Shown here piece by piece: positions 8,335-16,765 of a stretch of 64,000 nt of DNA (the first letter of the stretch is position 1; each line of letters starts with the position of its first letter). The notes under the pieces were generated by a model that was not told the DNA's origin, searched no databases, and saw only the letters and a program-made list of their open reading frames with translations. A program made the position numbers and the translations under genes. The DNA lies in assembly GCA_947494035.1 (NCBI GenBank), contig CANLTN010000021.1, positions 1-64,000 on the forward strand. Reading direction: 5' to 3'. This stretch comes from Pseudovibrio sp947494035 (lineage in GTDB: Bacteria > Pseudomonadota > Alphaproteobacteria > Rhizobiales > Stappiaceae).

Positions 8335-9384
8335 ATGTCTGAAAAAATACGTATTTCTCTCGATGCTATGGGAGGGGATTACGGTGTTGAGGTGGTGGTT
8401 CCGGGTGCTGATCAGGTGCTGCAGCGATGCCCAAACATCGAGTTCCTGCTTTACGGTGACGCGAAGATCATCGAGCCAATGCTCGAGGAATATCCTCGTC
8501 TGAAACAGGCATCTGTTGTTCATCACTGTGACGTCTCCATTGCAATGGATGAAAAGCCCAGTCAGGCCCTTCGTAAGGGACGCGGGAAATCTTCCATGTG
8601 GAACTCTATTTCTGCGGTCAAGAATGGCGAGGCAGATGTGGTCGTTTCCGCCGGTAATACCGGTGCTCTCATGGCAATGTCCAAGTTTTGCCTGCGCACT
8701 ATGGCCGGCATCGAGCGCCCTGCCATTGCTGCAATGTGGCCGACCACGCGCGGTGAATCCATCGTTCTGGATGTGGGCGCAACCATTGGCGCGGATGCTC
8801 AGCAGTTGATTGACTTTGCCATCTTGGGCGGAGCGATGGCGCGTTCCGTGCACGGGCTGGATGAGCCAACCGTTGGACTTTTGAACATTGGCGTGGAAGA
8901 GGTGAAGGGCGTTGAGGAAGTGCGGACTGCCGGCAAGATGCTGCGCGATCTGTCTCCGCCAAACCTTATTTATTCCGGCTTTGTTGAAGGCAATGACATT
9001 GCCAAAGGCACCGTTGATGTTGTGGTGACTGAAGGTTTTGCAGGAAATATTGCGCTCAAAACCGCGGAAGGGACAGCAAAACAGTTTGCTGGCTATCTGC
9101 GAGCTGCTATGAGTCGTACTGTTATGGCGAAGATTGGCTTCCTTTTTGCACGCGGAGCGTTTGAGCGACTGCGTGATAAAATGGATCCTCGCAAGGTGAA
9201 TGGCGGCGTGTTCCTCGGCCTTAATGGCATTGTCATTAAGAGCCATGGTGGAACTGATGCCGAAGGCTTCGCCTGCGCAGTAGAGCTGGCCTACGATATG
9301 GCCAAGAACAAACTGATAGAAAAGATCTCTGATGATCTGATAAACTACCATCGCGGTCGTTTCTCAGAAGCTGAAGAAAACTGA
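8335..9384 (+). CDS. plsX: Phosphate acyltransferase PlsX
   Basis: PlsX converts acyl-ACP to acyl-phosphate, the acyl donor for the first step of phospholipid synthesis by PlsY. The N-terminal RISLDAMGGDYG motif and the later VVSAGNTGALMAMSKF and VVTEGFAGNIALKTAEG segments are diagnostic, and 349 residues is normal. The start is uncertain: an in-frame TTG at 8308 has a better-spaced AAGGA, while the ATG at 8335 fits the family N-terminus. fabH follows after ten bases, giving the widespread plsX-fabH pair. Confidence 0.96.
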   Translation: MSEKIRISLDAMGGDYGVEVVVPGADQVLQRCPNIEFLLYGDAKIIEPMLEEYPRLKQASVVHHCDVSIAMDEKPSQALRKGRGKSSMWNSISAVKNGEADVVVSAGNTGALMAMSKFCLRTMAGIERPAIAAMWPTTRGESIVLDVGATIGADAQQLIDFAILGGAMARSVHGLDEPTVGLLNIGVEEVKGVEEVRTAGKMLRDLSPPNLIYSGFVEGNDIAKGTVDVVVTEGFAGNIALKTAEGTAKQFAGYLRAAMSRTVMAKIGFLFARGAFERLRDKMDPRKVNGGVFLGLNGIVIKSHGGTDAEGFACAVELAYDMAKNKLIEKISDDLINYHRGRFSEAEEN

Positions 9385-9394
9385 AGGGTTTAAA

Positions 9395-10372
9395 GTGAAG
9401 GCACTTCGCTCTGTGTTTTTGGGCTGCGGTAGTTACCTGCCCAAAAAAGCACTAACTAACCAGCAGCTCACCGAGTTTGTTGACACTTCTGATGAGTGGA
9501 TCGTTCAGCGTACCGGGATCAAGAACCGTCATATAGCCGCAGAAGGTGAGTTTACCTCACATCTTGCGCTTAAAGCGGCTAAGGCTGCACTGGAAAATGC
9601 AGGTGTTGATGCTCAGGACATCGATTTGATCGTGCTGGCAACCTCTACACCTGATAATACGTTCCCGGCAACGGCTGTTGATGTTCAGGCTGCGCTTGGG
9701 ATCAACCACGGCTTTGCTTTTGATATTCAGGCAGTGTGCTCTGGCTTCGTTTATGCTGTCACCACGGCTGATGCATACTTGCGCGGCGGTCTGGCAAAAC
9801 GTGCGCTTGTGATTGGCGCGGAAACGTTCTCCCGCATTCTGGACTGGGAAGACCGTACAACCTGCGTTCTGTTTGGTGATGGTGCGGGCGCTGTCGTCAT
9901 GGAAGCGCAGGAGGGTGCGCCTTCTCTTGAAGAGAGCGGTGTGCTGACGTGTCAGCTGCGCTCTGATGGTCGCCACAAAGACAAGCTTTATGTGGATGGT
10001 GGTCCGTCTACCACCCAGACAGCAGGCCATCTGCGTATGCAGGGCCGTGAAGTGTTCAAGCATGCAGTTGGTATGGTCACTGATGTGATCGAGGCTTCTT
10101 TTGAAGCGACTGGCACAACTGCGGAAGATCTGGACTGGTTCGTGCCGCATCAAGCCAACCAGCGCATTATTGACGCGTCTGCGAAGAAACTTGGCATCGC
10201 GCCTGAAAAGGTAGTGAAAACAGTTTCCGAGCACGGCAACACGTCGGCTGCATCGATTCCCCTGGCACTTGATAGCATCGTTAGATCCGGTGATGTCAAA
10301 AAGGGTGATTTGATCATGCTTGAGGCGATGGGGGGGGGCTTTACCTGGGGTTCCGTGCTCCTTAAGTGGTAA
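9395..10372 (+). CDS. fabH: Beta-ketoacyl-ACP synthase III
   Basis: FabH starts fatty-acid synthesis by condensing acetyl-CoA with malonyl-ACP. The 325-residue protein starts with GTG and carries the full catalytic triad: Cys in DIQAVCSGFVYA (near residue 113), His in FVPHQANQRI and Asn in SEHGNTSAAS. The C-terminal GGGFTWGSVLLKW is the family signature. It lies directly downstream of plsX and upstream of ihfA, so initiation of fatty-acid and phospholipid synthesis are probably co-transcribed. Confidence 0.97.
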   Translation: MKALRSVFLGCGSYLPKKALTNQQLTEFVDTSDEWIVQRTGIKNRHIAAEGEFTSHLALKAAKAALENAGVDAQDIDLIVLATSTPDNTFPATAVDVQAALGINHGFAFDIQAVCSGFVYAVTTADAYLRGGLAKRALVIGAETFSRILDWEDRTTCVLFGDGAGAVVMEAQEGAPSLEESGVLTCQLRSDGRHKDKLYVDGGPSTTQTAGHLRMQGREVFKHAVGMVTDVIEASFEATGTTAEDLDWFVPHQANQRIIDASAKKLGIAPEKVVKTVSEHGNTSAASIPLALDSIVRSGDVKKGDLIMLEAMGGGFTWGSVLLKW

Positions 10373-10507
10373 AAAGGGGCATAAAAACCCAAAGGGTTGC
10401 ATTTCTTGGCAAATGAGCTGTTGACGCTGAGGCCGGTTGGTCATACCGTAACTTGTTGAAAGCAAGCTTTATTCTTACGGATCATGGCTTTACCGGAGGA
10501 GGGTGGA

Positions 10508-10819
10508 ATGGGTAGTCACACTGTAACCCGCGCAGATTTGTGTGAAGCGGTTTACCAGAAGGTCGGCCTGTCTCGAACTGAATCTGCCGAACTCGTTGAA
10601 CAGGTCCTTGCAGAAATTTCTGCCAGCCTGGAGAACGGCGAGTCTGTCAAATTGTCTAGCTTTGGCTCTTTTATTGTTCGCTCCAAAGGTGAACGCATTG
10701 GTCGTAACCCAAAAACGGGTGAGGAAGTTCCGATTTCTCCACGCCGGGTTATGGTCTTCAAGCCAAGCAATGTTCTTAAACAGCGCATCAACGATGCTCT
10801 GGTTGAGGGCGCCAGCTAA
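10508..10819 (+). CDS. ihfA: Integration host factor subunit alpha
   Basis: IHF-alpha pairs with IHF-beta to bend DNA in recombination, replication and sigma-54 transcription. The 103-residue product shows the TVTRADLCEAVYQKVGLSR helix, the GESVKLSSFGSF strand, and the DNA-contacting arm with RIGRNPKTGEEVPI, whose proline intercalates into DNA. A further ATG lies at 10484, but the strong GGAGGAGGGTGG site fits the ATG at 10508. The fabH-ihfA-merR order is common in alphaproteobacteria. Confidence 0.96.
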   Translation: MGSHTVTRADLCEAVYQKVGLSRTESAELVEQVLAEISASLENGESVKLSSFGSFIVRSKGERIGRNPKTGEEVPISPRRVMVFKPSNVLKQRINDALVEGAS

Positions 10820-10861
10820 TTTGCTGCCCCGAGAATAATAAGGTTTTAGAGGGTCTGCATC

Positions 10862-11521
10862 GTGGAGAAGAGCGCCGACGCGTTCCGAACAATTAGTGAA
10901 GTAGCTGTTGAACTGGATCTGCCGCAGCATGTTCTGCGGTTCTGGGAAACAAGATTTGCCCAGATCAGGCCTCTGAAACGAGGCGGTGGTCGCCGCTACT
11001 ACAGACCTGACGATCTTGAGCTTTTGCGCGGTATCCGCCATTTGCTCTATGGGGAAGGCTACACGATCAAGGGCGTGCAACGTATCTTGCGAGAGCAAGG
11101 CGTGCACGTTGTTATGGATGTCTGGAAAGAGGGGAGTGGCGTTGTCATTCCGAACTCCTCCGGCACTGTGACACCTGTTGGTGTTGCGCCTGATCCATCT
11201 CAAGCTCCTGCCCAGTCCGCGCAAAGCGCTCCGCAAACTGAGACTGCGGTGCTTGAGGCGAGTGAGTCTGAAAGCGATCTTGCTGTTGAAAGCGAGCCTG
11301 AGCCGGAGATGCCTCTACCGTCTGGCTTATTGCCGGATGATATTCCTGACCAGCATGGTAAAGGTGGTCACGGCGCATTTGGTTTTATGGACCGCTTTAT
11401 GGGCTCCGAGAAGGAACAGGCTACGCGTTCTTCCGGTCTTTCCAAGGATGATGTAGACAGGCTGCAATCCACGCTCTTTGAGCTTCTGGAGTGTAAGCGT
11501 ATGTTGGATCAGGCTCGATAA
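10862..11521 (+). CDS. MerR-family regulator next to ihfA
   Basis: A 219-residue protein starting with GTG. Residues 7-75 form a MerR-type winged helix: FRTISEVAVELDLPQHVLRFWE, then the wing GGGRRYYRPDDLELLRGI and LLYGEGYTIKGVQRIL. No metal-binding cysteines follow. The rest is a low-complexity Pro/Glu/Ser linker and a C-terminal helix (DVDRLQSTLFELLECKRML) that may dimerise. This uncharacterised regulator is often found after ihfA in alphaproteobacteria; its target is unknown. Confidence 0.88.
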   Translation: MEKSADAFRTISEVAVELDLPQHVLRFWETRFAQIRPLKRGGGRRYYRPDDLELLRGIRHLLYGEGYTIKGVQRILREQGVHVVMDVWKEGSGVVIPNSSGTVTPVGVAPDPSQAPAQSAQSAPQTETAVLEASESESDLAVESEPEPEMPLPSGLLPDDIPDQHGKGGHGAFGFMDRFMGSEKEQATRSSGLSKDDVDRLQSTLFELLECKRMLDQAR

Positions 11522-11595
11522 TCAGAAGTTGGCTGATCAGTGAATTTTATTCTTGGGCGTTCGGCAGCTTTTATCAGGCGGCGCCCTTTGCTGTT

Positions 11596-12024
11596 TCAGG
11601 TGCGCTGAAATTCATCGCGTAAGATGATCGTGGTTGTCAGGTCATGTACGCCTTCAATGGTTGCGATTGTGTTGCGGACATTGTTGAGGTGTTCCATCGA
11701 GGCAGCGACAACTTCCACCACCAGATCCAGTTCTCCACTAACCGAGCTTACCCGTTTGACCTCTGGAAATGCTGCCAGAGTGTCGAGGATGTTGAGCATG
11801 GGTGTGCGTGACAGGCGGATGAACAGGAAGGCCGAGATGTTAGCGGGATCAAGACCTCCGATATCTGCCCGATAACCTCGAATGGTCCCGTTTTTTTCCA
11901 GCCGTGTGATGCGTTCGCTTGTGGCGCTGCGTGACAGGTTGATGCGAGCTGCCAGCGTTTTGATCGGGATGCGCGCTTCTTTGGAGAGGATTGCGATGAT
12001 CTGGCGGTCGATAGCGTCGTGCAT
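11596..12024 (-). CDS. Lrp/AsnC-family regulator
   Basis: A 142-residue transcription regulator. The N-terminal helix-turn-helix (DRQIIAILSKEARIPIKTLA to LSRSATSERITRLEKNGTI) is followed by the RAM/AsnC ligand-binding domain (NISAFLFIRLS to SVSGELDLVVEVVA), which usually senses an amino acid and forms octamers. The start is placed at the Met giving MHDAIDRQI, matching the family; an upstream extension of 25 codons is unlikely. It is divergent from the kinase-peptidase-aminotransferase fusion across 139 bases, so that gene is its likely target. Confidence 0.9.
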   Translation of the reverse strand: MHDAIDRQIIAILSKEARIPIKTLAARINLSRSATSERITRLEKNGTIRGYRADIGGLDPANISAFLFIRLSRTPMLNILDTLAAFPEVKRVSSVSGELDLVVEVVAASMEHLNNVRNTIATIEGVHDLTTTIILRDEFQRT

Positions 12025-12044
12025 TGAAGGTCCTTTGATAGAAC

Positions 12045-12064
12045 TGACAGGAAGAGTGCTGTCA
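12045..12064. promoter_or_regulatory. Inverted repeat in the lrp/aminotransferase gap
   Basis: TGACAG and CTGTCA form a perfect inverted repeat with an eight-base spacer, 21 bases upstream of the Lrp-type start and about 100 bases upstream of the divergent fusion gene. Size and position suit an autoregulatory operator, but no binding evidence exists. Confidence 0.4.
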
Positions 12065-12163
12065 AAAAAACTCTTAATCACGACATAATGACGGTGCAAC
12101 TGACATAAGGTCGGTTTTTTGAAATATCAGAGTAGGATATGTTCGGGTCAACCGGAGAGGCCC

Positions 12164-15100
12164 ATGACTGATATTAATTTTCCTGCCCCGAAATTTGACC
12201 GTGCGCGTATAGCCGCCCTTTTGCTGGAGCATTGGGGGCTGACTGGGGCTTTGTCTCCCCTGGAAAGTGAGCGTGACCAGAACCATCGCCTTGACGCGGA
12301 GGATGGAACACGCTGGACGGTCAAGGTGGTCAACGCCAGTGAGCCTGAGCTTGAAACTGGTTTTCAGACAGCGCTCCTGCAGCATCTTGCCATTTCTTCG
12401 CCTGAGCTTCCAATGCCGCGTTTGAGGCTGACCAAGGGTGGTGAGGCGATTCAGAGTGTCTTTGGACCGGATGGTGCGCGTCATGCTATGCGGGTTGTCT
12501 CGTGGGTGGATGGTCTTCCGCTTGCTGAGACTGCGCGGGAAGAGGGTGTTGTTGGCAGTCTGGGCATGTTGCTTGGAAAGATGGACCGGGCATTGCGCGG
12601 CTTTATGCATCCGGGGGCATTGCGGAGTTTTGAATGGGATATTCGGGCTGCAGGGGAAGCGCGGGCGCGTCTTGGTGCAATTGCGGACCCTGACCAGCTG
12701 CGCGTTCTGGAGTACTTTCTCGACCGATTTGACCGGCTGGTTGCACCGAAACTTGCCGGGCTGAGGGCGGCGGTTATCCATAATGATGCGAATGACTGGA
12801 ATGTTCTGGTTGATCCTAAGGATCACTCCCAGGTTTGTGGTCTGATTGACTTTGGTGATAGCGCGCATACACCGGTGATTGCGGAGGTTGCGATTGCTGC
12901 GGCCTATACGATTATGGAAAGCAGTGATCCGATTGGGGCAGCAGCGGAGCTGGCGGCGGCCTATCATGGGGAAAATGCGCTGGAAGAAGAGGAAGTTGAC
13001 CTTCTCTTTGATCTGATCGCTATGCGGCTTGTGACCAGCGTAACGCTTTCCGCGCTTCGTAAGGATGAGCGGCAGGATAACCCTTACCTTGCTGTTAGCG
13101 AGGCCCCTGCGTGGACCTTGCTTTATAAGCTTTATGGGATGAAGCCTGCTTTTGCGACCGCGATTCTGCGCAAGGCCTGTGGGTTTGAGGCTGTGCGAGG
13201 GGCTCATAGGGTGGCAGAATTCTGCGCTAAGAATCGCAATTCGTTTGCGTCTTTGTTTGCGCGTCACCCCATGCTCATGTCAAAGGCGCTGGTGCCTTAC
13301 GGGGATGCTGACCATGAGATGACGGTGACCTCCCGTCGGCGGCAGCCGGAAGAGGCGCAGGAGTGGTGGGAGGATTTTTGTGAAGCCCACGGTGTTGAGC
13401 TTGGCATTGGTCCATGGGGGGAAAGCCGCAGTGTTTACTCCTCCGACTTTTTTGAAAGCCGCTTTATTGATGGGGAACGGCGCACCAACCACTTGGGGTT
13501 CGATTTGTTTTTGTCGGCCGGAACCCCGGTTTACGTGCCCATGGATGGAACGGTTCGTTCTGTTGTGATTGAGACCGACCCGCTTGGGTATGGCTGTATG
13601 ATTGCGCTGGAGCATAAGACCGACTGTGGGCAGCTGTTTGTGAGCCTTTGGGGCCATATGGCGCATGAGGCAGCGATGCGTCTGAATGCTAGCGATGTGA
13701 TTAAGGCCGGTGAGCTGCTCGGCTATCTTGGGGATGATGATGAAAATGGCGGTTGGGCGCCCCACCTGCACCTACAGCTGTCAGCGGATGTTTCGCTGAG
13801 TGCCGAAGAAATCCTTGGTGTTGGTGAAGAGAAGTATCTTGATGTGTGGGCGGAGATGTTCCCGTCGGCCATCGATTTTGCAGGCCTTCCACATGAAGTT
13901 CTTGGGAGTGTGGGACGTAGCGTGGATGAGATTGTTTCTTCCCGCCGACAGACTCTGTTGCCGAACCTTTCTATCTCCTACAGCGAGCCTATAAAGTTTG
14001 TGCGTGGTGAAGGTGCTTACCTGATTGACCATCGCGGGCGGGCGTATCTGGATTGCTTCAACAATGTTTGCCATCTGGGCCATGCACACCCTGAAGTGGT
14101 TGAGGCTCTGTCTCATCAAGCAAGTCTTCTGAACACCAATACCCGCTATCTACACGACAATATTGTTGAGTATTCCGAGCGCCTTACCGCGACACTTCCG
14201 GATGATCTTGCGGTTGCTTCTTTCGTGTGTACAGGCAGTGAGGCGAACAGTCTCATGCTCCGCATGGCAGAGGCGCATACGGGGCGACGTGATGCGGTTG
14301 TTCTGGATTGGGCTTATCATGGCACCACGCCGGAGCTGATTGCGCTGAGCCCTTATAAATACAAGCGCAAGGGGGGTAAGGGGCGTCCTGATCATGTGTT
14401 TGAGGCAGCGATCCCGGATACCTACCGCGCACCTGCTGACTGGACACCTGAGGAGATCACGCAGCGCTACGTGGACAGTGTGGCCGAGCAGTTGGCGCTG
14501 ATGAAGAAACAAGGCCGAGCGCCTGCGTTCTTCATTGCTGAATCCATTCCAAGTGTGGCCGGTCAGGTTTTTCTGCCGGATGGTTATCTGGAGGAGGTTT
14601 ACAAGCTGATCCGTGCCGAAGATGGTTTGTGTGTGGCGGATGAAGTGCAGGTTGGATTTGGCCGCGTGGGGTCACACTGGTGGGCCTTTGAAACGCAAGG
14701 TGTGACGCCGGATGTGGTGACTATGGGTAAGCCTATTGGCAACGGTCACCCCATGGCTGCGCTGGTGACCACGCGGGAGGTGGCAGCCAGCTTTAATAAT
14801 GGGATGGAGTACTTCAACACCTTTGGTGGCAATCCGGTTTCCTGTGCGGTTGGGCTTTCTGTTCTTAATGTGATTGAGCGGGATGGGCTGCGCGAAAATG
14901 CCCGTGTGGTTGGCGCCTATATTCTCTCAGGCTTGCGTAAGTTGATGGAGAAATACGAGGTCATCGGTGATGTGCGTGGTATGGGTCTGTTCCTTGGTGT
15001 TGAAATGGTGAAAGATCGCCGGACAAAAGAGCCTGCCACAGAGGCGGCCAGACGGGTGGCGAACCGTGCGAAGGATCTTGGCATCTTGATGGGCACTGAA

Positions 15101-15226
15101 GGCCCCTTTGATAATATCTTGAAGATGCGCCCACCGATGATTTTTTCTAAGGAAAATGCGGATTATCTGCTGGACGTGCTGGATCAGGCCATAAATGAAT
15201 CAGTTTCAGCTTTGGAAACCATGTAG
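12164..15226 (+). CDS. APH kinase-M23-class III aminotransferase fusion
   Basis: A 1020-residue protein joins three enzymes. Residues 1-330 are an aminoglycoside-phosphotransferase-like kinase: HNDANDWNVLV (near 205) is the catalytic loop and GLIDFGD (near 226) the metal-binding Asp. Residues 410-560 are an M23 metallopeptidase-like domain with HLGFDLF (near 442) and HLHLQL (near 533). Residues 600-1020 are a class III PLP aminotransferase with ADEVQVGFGRVG and the PLP lysine in MGKPIGNGHP (near 856). The kinase resembles those acting on small hydroxyl compounds such as hydroxylysine or ethanolamine, and the transaminase resembles phospholyases of the ETNPPL type. A phosphorylate-then-eliminate route is therefore plausible but inferred. 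GGAGAGG precedes the ATG. Confidence 0.9.
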   Translation: MTDINFPAPKFDRARIAALLLEHWGLTGALSPLESERDQNHRLDAEDGTRWTVKVVNASEPELETGFQTALLQHLAISSPELPMPRLRLTKGGEAIQSVFGPDGARHAMRVVSWVDGLPLAETAREEGVVGSLGMLLGKMDRALRGFMHPGALRSFEWDIRAAGEARARLGAIADPDQLRVLEYFLDRFDRLVAPKLAGLRAAVIHNDANDWNVLVDPKDHSQVCGLIDFGDSAHTPVIAEVAIAAAYTIMESSDPIGAAAELAAAYHGENALEEEEVDLLFDLIAMRLVTSVTLSALRKDERQDNPYLAVSEAPAWTLLYKLYGMKPAFATAILRKACGFEAVRGAHRVAEFCAKNRNSFASLFARHPMLMSKALVPYGDADHEMTVTSRRRQPEEAQEWWEDFCEAHGVELGIGPWGESRSVYSSDFFESRFIDGERRTNHLGFDLFLSAGTPVYVPMDGTVRSVVIETDPLGYGCMIALEHKTDCGQLFVSLWGHMAHEAAMRLNASDVIKAGELLGYLGDDDENGGWAPHLHLQLSADVSLSAEEILGVGEEKYLDVWAEMFPSAIDFAGLPHEVLGSVGRSVDEIVSSRRQTLLPNLSISYSEPIKFVRGEGAYLIDHRGRAYLDCFNNVCHLGHAHPEVVEALSHQASLLNTNTRYLHDNIVEYSERLTATLPDDLAVASFVCTGSEANSLMLRMAEAHTGRRDAVVLDWAYHGTTPELIALSPYKYKRKGGKGRPDHVFEAAIPDTYRAPADWTPEEITQRYVDSVAEQLALMKKQGRAPAFFIAESIPSVAGQVFLPDGYLEEVYKLIRAEDGLCVADEVQVGFGRVGSHWWAFETQGVTPDVVTMGKPIGNGHPMAALVTTREVAASFNNGMEYFNTFGGNPVSCAVGLSVLNVIERDGLRENARVVGAYILSGLRKLMEKYEVIGDVRGMGLFLGVEMVKDRRTKEPATEAARRVANRAKDLGILMGTEGPFDNILKMRPPMIFSKENADYLLDVLDQAINESVSALETM

Positions 15227-15232
15227 ACTGTC

Positions 15233-15260
15233 AAAAAAGGGCCAAAGTCTGGCCTTTTTT
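15233..15260 (+). terminator. Terminator of the fusion gene
   Basis: GGCCA and TGGCC with flanking A/T pairs form a hairpin ending in six T, right after the stop of the aminotransferase fusion. Confidence 0.75.
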
Positions 15261-15271
15261 AACTGAAGAAT

Positions 15272-15304
15272 AAGCGGACGACAGAAGGTTGTCTCCGCTT
15301 TTTT
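15272..15304 (+). terminator. Second terminator hairpin
   Basis: AAGCGGA-C-GACA pairs with TGTC-TCCGCTT and is followed by a T run. It backs up the preceding terminator and insulates the next gene group. Confidence 0.6.
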
Positions 15305-15483
15305 CTTGTCCTGAGGGCCATATTGATGAGGCGAAGCGTGAATTCTGTTTATGCTAAATGCCGGAGGTGTCGCTCTCGACGATGATGTCAGGGATGTTTC
15401 GGCTTGTTGTATCGGGGTTGTTTTTAAACGGGTTGGAGTTCCACCCGAACCGGACAGACCCCAGAGTTTGACGGTGGGCAAAT

Positions 15484-15789
15484 ATGGTAAGCATTGAGAG
15501 CAGCGAGAGCATTACCGCTTGGGGCGAACAGACATTTGGTAAGGTGTCTGACCTAAATACGTTGATTGAACGAGCTAAAGAAGAGCTGGAAGTATTACAA
15601 CAGGCCATCGAGAACGGTGAGAGTGTACGCAATGTTGTGGCTGATGCAGCCGAGATTGCGATTCTAATGCACCGCCTTGTTGGTTTGCATGGTGCTGAAC
15701 TTTCATTTGCAATTGACGAGAAAATGGCTCGTAATCGCACTCGTATCTGGTCTCTGGCCGGTGATGGCACCGGTCGCCGCGTGGCCTGA
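15484..15789 (+). CDS. Small MazG-like (DUF550-type) protein
   Basis: A 101-residue protein with the spacing of small MazG-like/DUF550 dATP/dGTP pyrophosphohydrolases: WGEQTFG, then ERAKEELEVLQQAIE, then DAAEIAILMHRLV, ending in EKMARNRTRIW. These all-alpha enzymes use acidic residues in the middle helices to bind metal and cleave nucleoside triphosphates, and are frequent in phages. It lies at the head of a three-gene phage-like group with DUF2793 and a muramidase. Identification rests on motif spacing only. Confidence 0.6.
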   Translation: MVSIESSESITAWGEQTFGKVSDLNTLIERAKEELEVLQQAIENGESVRNVVADAAEIAILMHRLVGLHGAELSFAIDEKMARNRTRIWSLAGDGTGRRVA

Positions 15790-15901
15790 GTTTGCATTTG
15801 TTTGCGCAGGTTGATCTACCTGCTGTCTTTTCCTGATTTATCCCCCTTGCTGCGCTGAATGATACGCTGGTGCGTAGACTATGCGATCTATGGGGATTTA
15901 G

Positions 15902-16672
15902 ATGAACGAGACGACGACGCATCTTCAACTGCCGATTTTGGCAGCTGCACAGGCACAAAAGCATGTAACGCACAACGAAGCGCTGGCTCTGATTGATCTG
16001 GTTGTGCAGCTTTGTGTTGTTTCAAACAGTATTAGCGCGCCTCCGGATGCGCCAGAAGAGGGTGCGCGTTATATCGTGCCCGTTGGTGCCGTGGGTGATT
16101 TCTCCGGCCATGACGGTGACATTGCTGCCTTTGATGGTGGTGCATGGCGTTTCTTGAAGCCGGTTGAGGGTTGGGCTGCCTGGGTGCAGAGCCTTGGTGC
16201 GATGCAGATCTTTTCTAGCGGCAGGTGGAACGGGTTATCTGCTGTTGCAGGACTTGGCGTTGATAGCAGCACTGGCGGTGCCGCGTTTAAGCAGGAAGCT
16301 TCGGTGCTTTGTGAGAGTGAGCACAAGGCGCAGAGCCAGTTTGTGACTGTTGATGAGCTGATCTCGGTTTCCGGCAGCTTTACGGAAAGCACGCTTGTTA
16401 TCCCTTCCAGAGCGATTGTCTTTTGCGCCGCCACCCGTGTGGTTGAAGCTGTGACGGGTGCCAGTTCTTATGGCTGCGGGATTTCGGGTGAGACCAGCAA
16501 GTTTGGTGGTTCGTTGGGAGTTGCAATGGGGTCCAACAATGCGGGTGTGATTGGGCCAAGTGCCTTTTACTCTGATACACCGCTGCGCCTTACCGCAAAT
16601 GGCGGCAATTTTACTGGTGGCAAGGTCCGGTTGTCACTGCATTATTTCCTGCCTGTTGTGCCGCAAGGCTGA
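15902..16672 (+). CDS. DUF2793 phage/GTA-type protein
   Basis: The 256-residue protein has the DUF2793 N-terminus: LQLPILAAAQAQKHVTHNEAL and then PPDAPEEGARYIVPVGAVGDFSGHDGDIAAFDGGAWRFLKP, ending in GWAAWVQ. DUF2793 proteins accompany prophage and gene-transfer-agent tail genes in alphaproteobacteria and probably form part of a tail or surface-binding structure. The C-terminal half is rich in Ser, Gly and Thr, as in fibre-like domains. No capsid, portal or terminase gene is nearby. Confidence 0.75.
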   Translation: MNETTTHLQLPILAAAQAQKHVTHNEALALIDLVVQLCVVSNSISAPPDAPEEGARYIVPVGAVGDFSGHDGDIAAFDGGAWRFLKPVEGWAAWVQSLGAMQIFSSGRWNGLSAVAGLGVDSSTGGAAFKQEASVLCESEHKAQSQFVTVDELISVSGSFTESTLVIPSRAIVFCAATRVVEAVTGASSYGCGISGETSKFGGSLGVAMGSNNAGVIGPSAFYSDTPLRLTANGGNFTGGKVRLSLHYFLPVVPQG

Positions 16673-16765
16673 TTCTAATTTCCTGAGGTTTCCAAGATCG
16701 CACGTGCGGCCTTTTTTGGTTTCTACTGGAGGCTTTGGGCCTCCTTGTTTTGTTGGAGGATGCTG

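Noticed and set aside
8287..9351. Long minus-strand frame of 354 codons opposite plsX
   Set aside because: It mirrors plsX codon structure; His/Asn-rich composition typical of an antisense shadow.
12074..13267. Long minus-strand frame of 397 codons opposite the fusion gene
   Set aside because: Arg/Lys/Pro-rich shadow of a clear kinase domain on the other strand.
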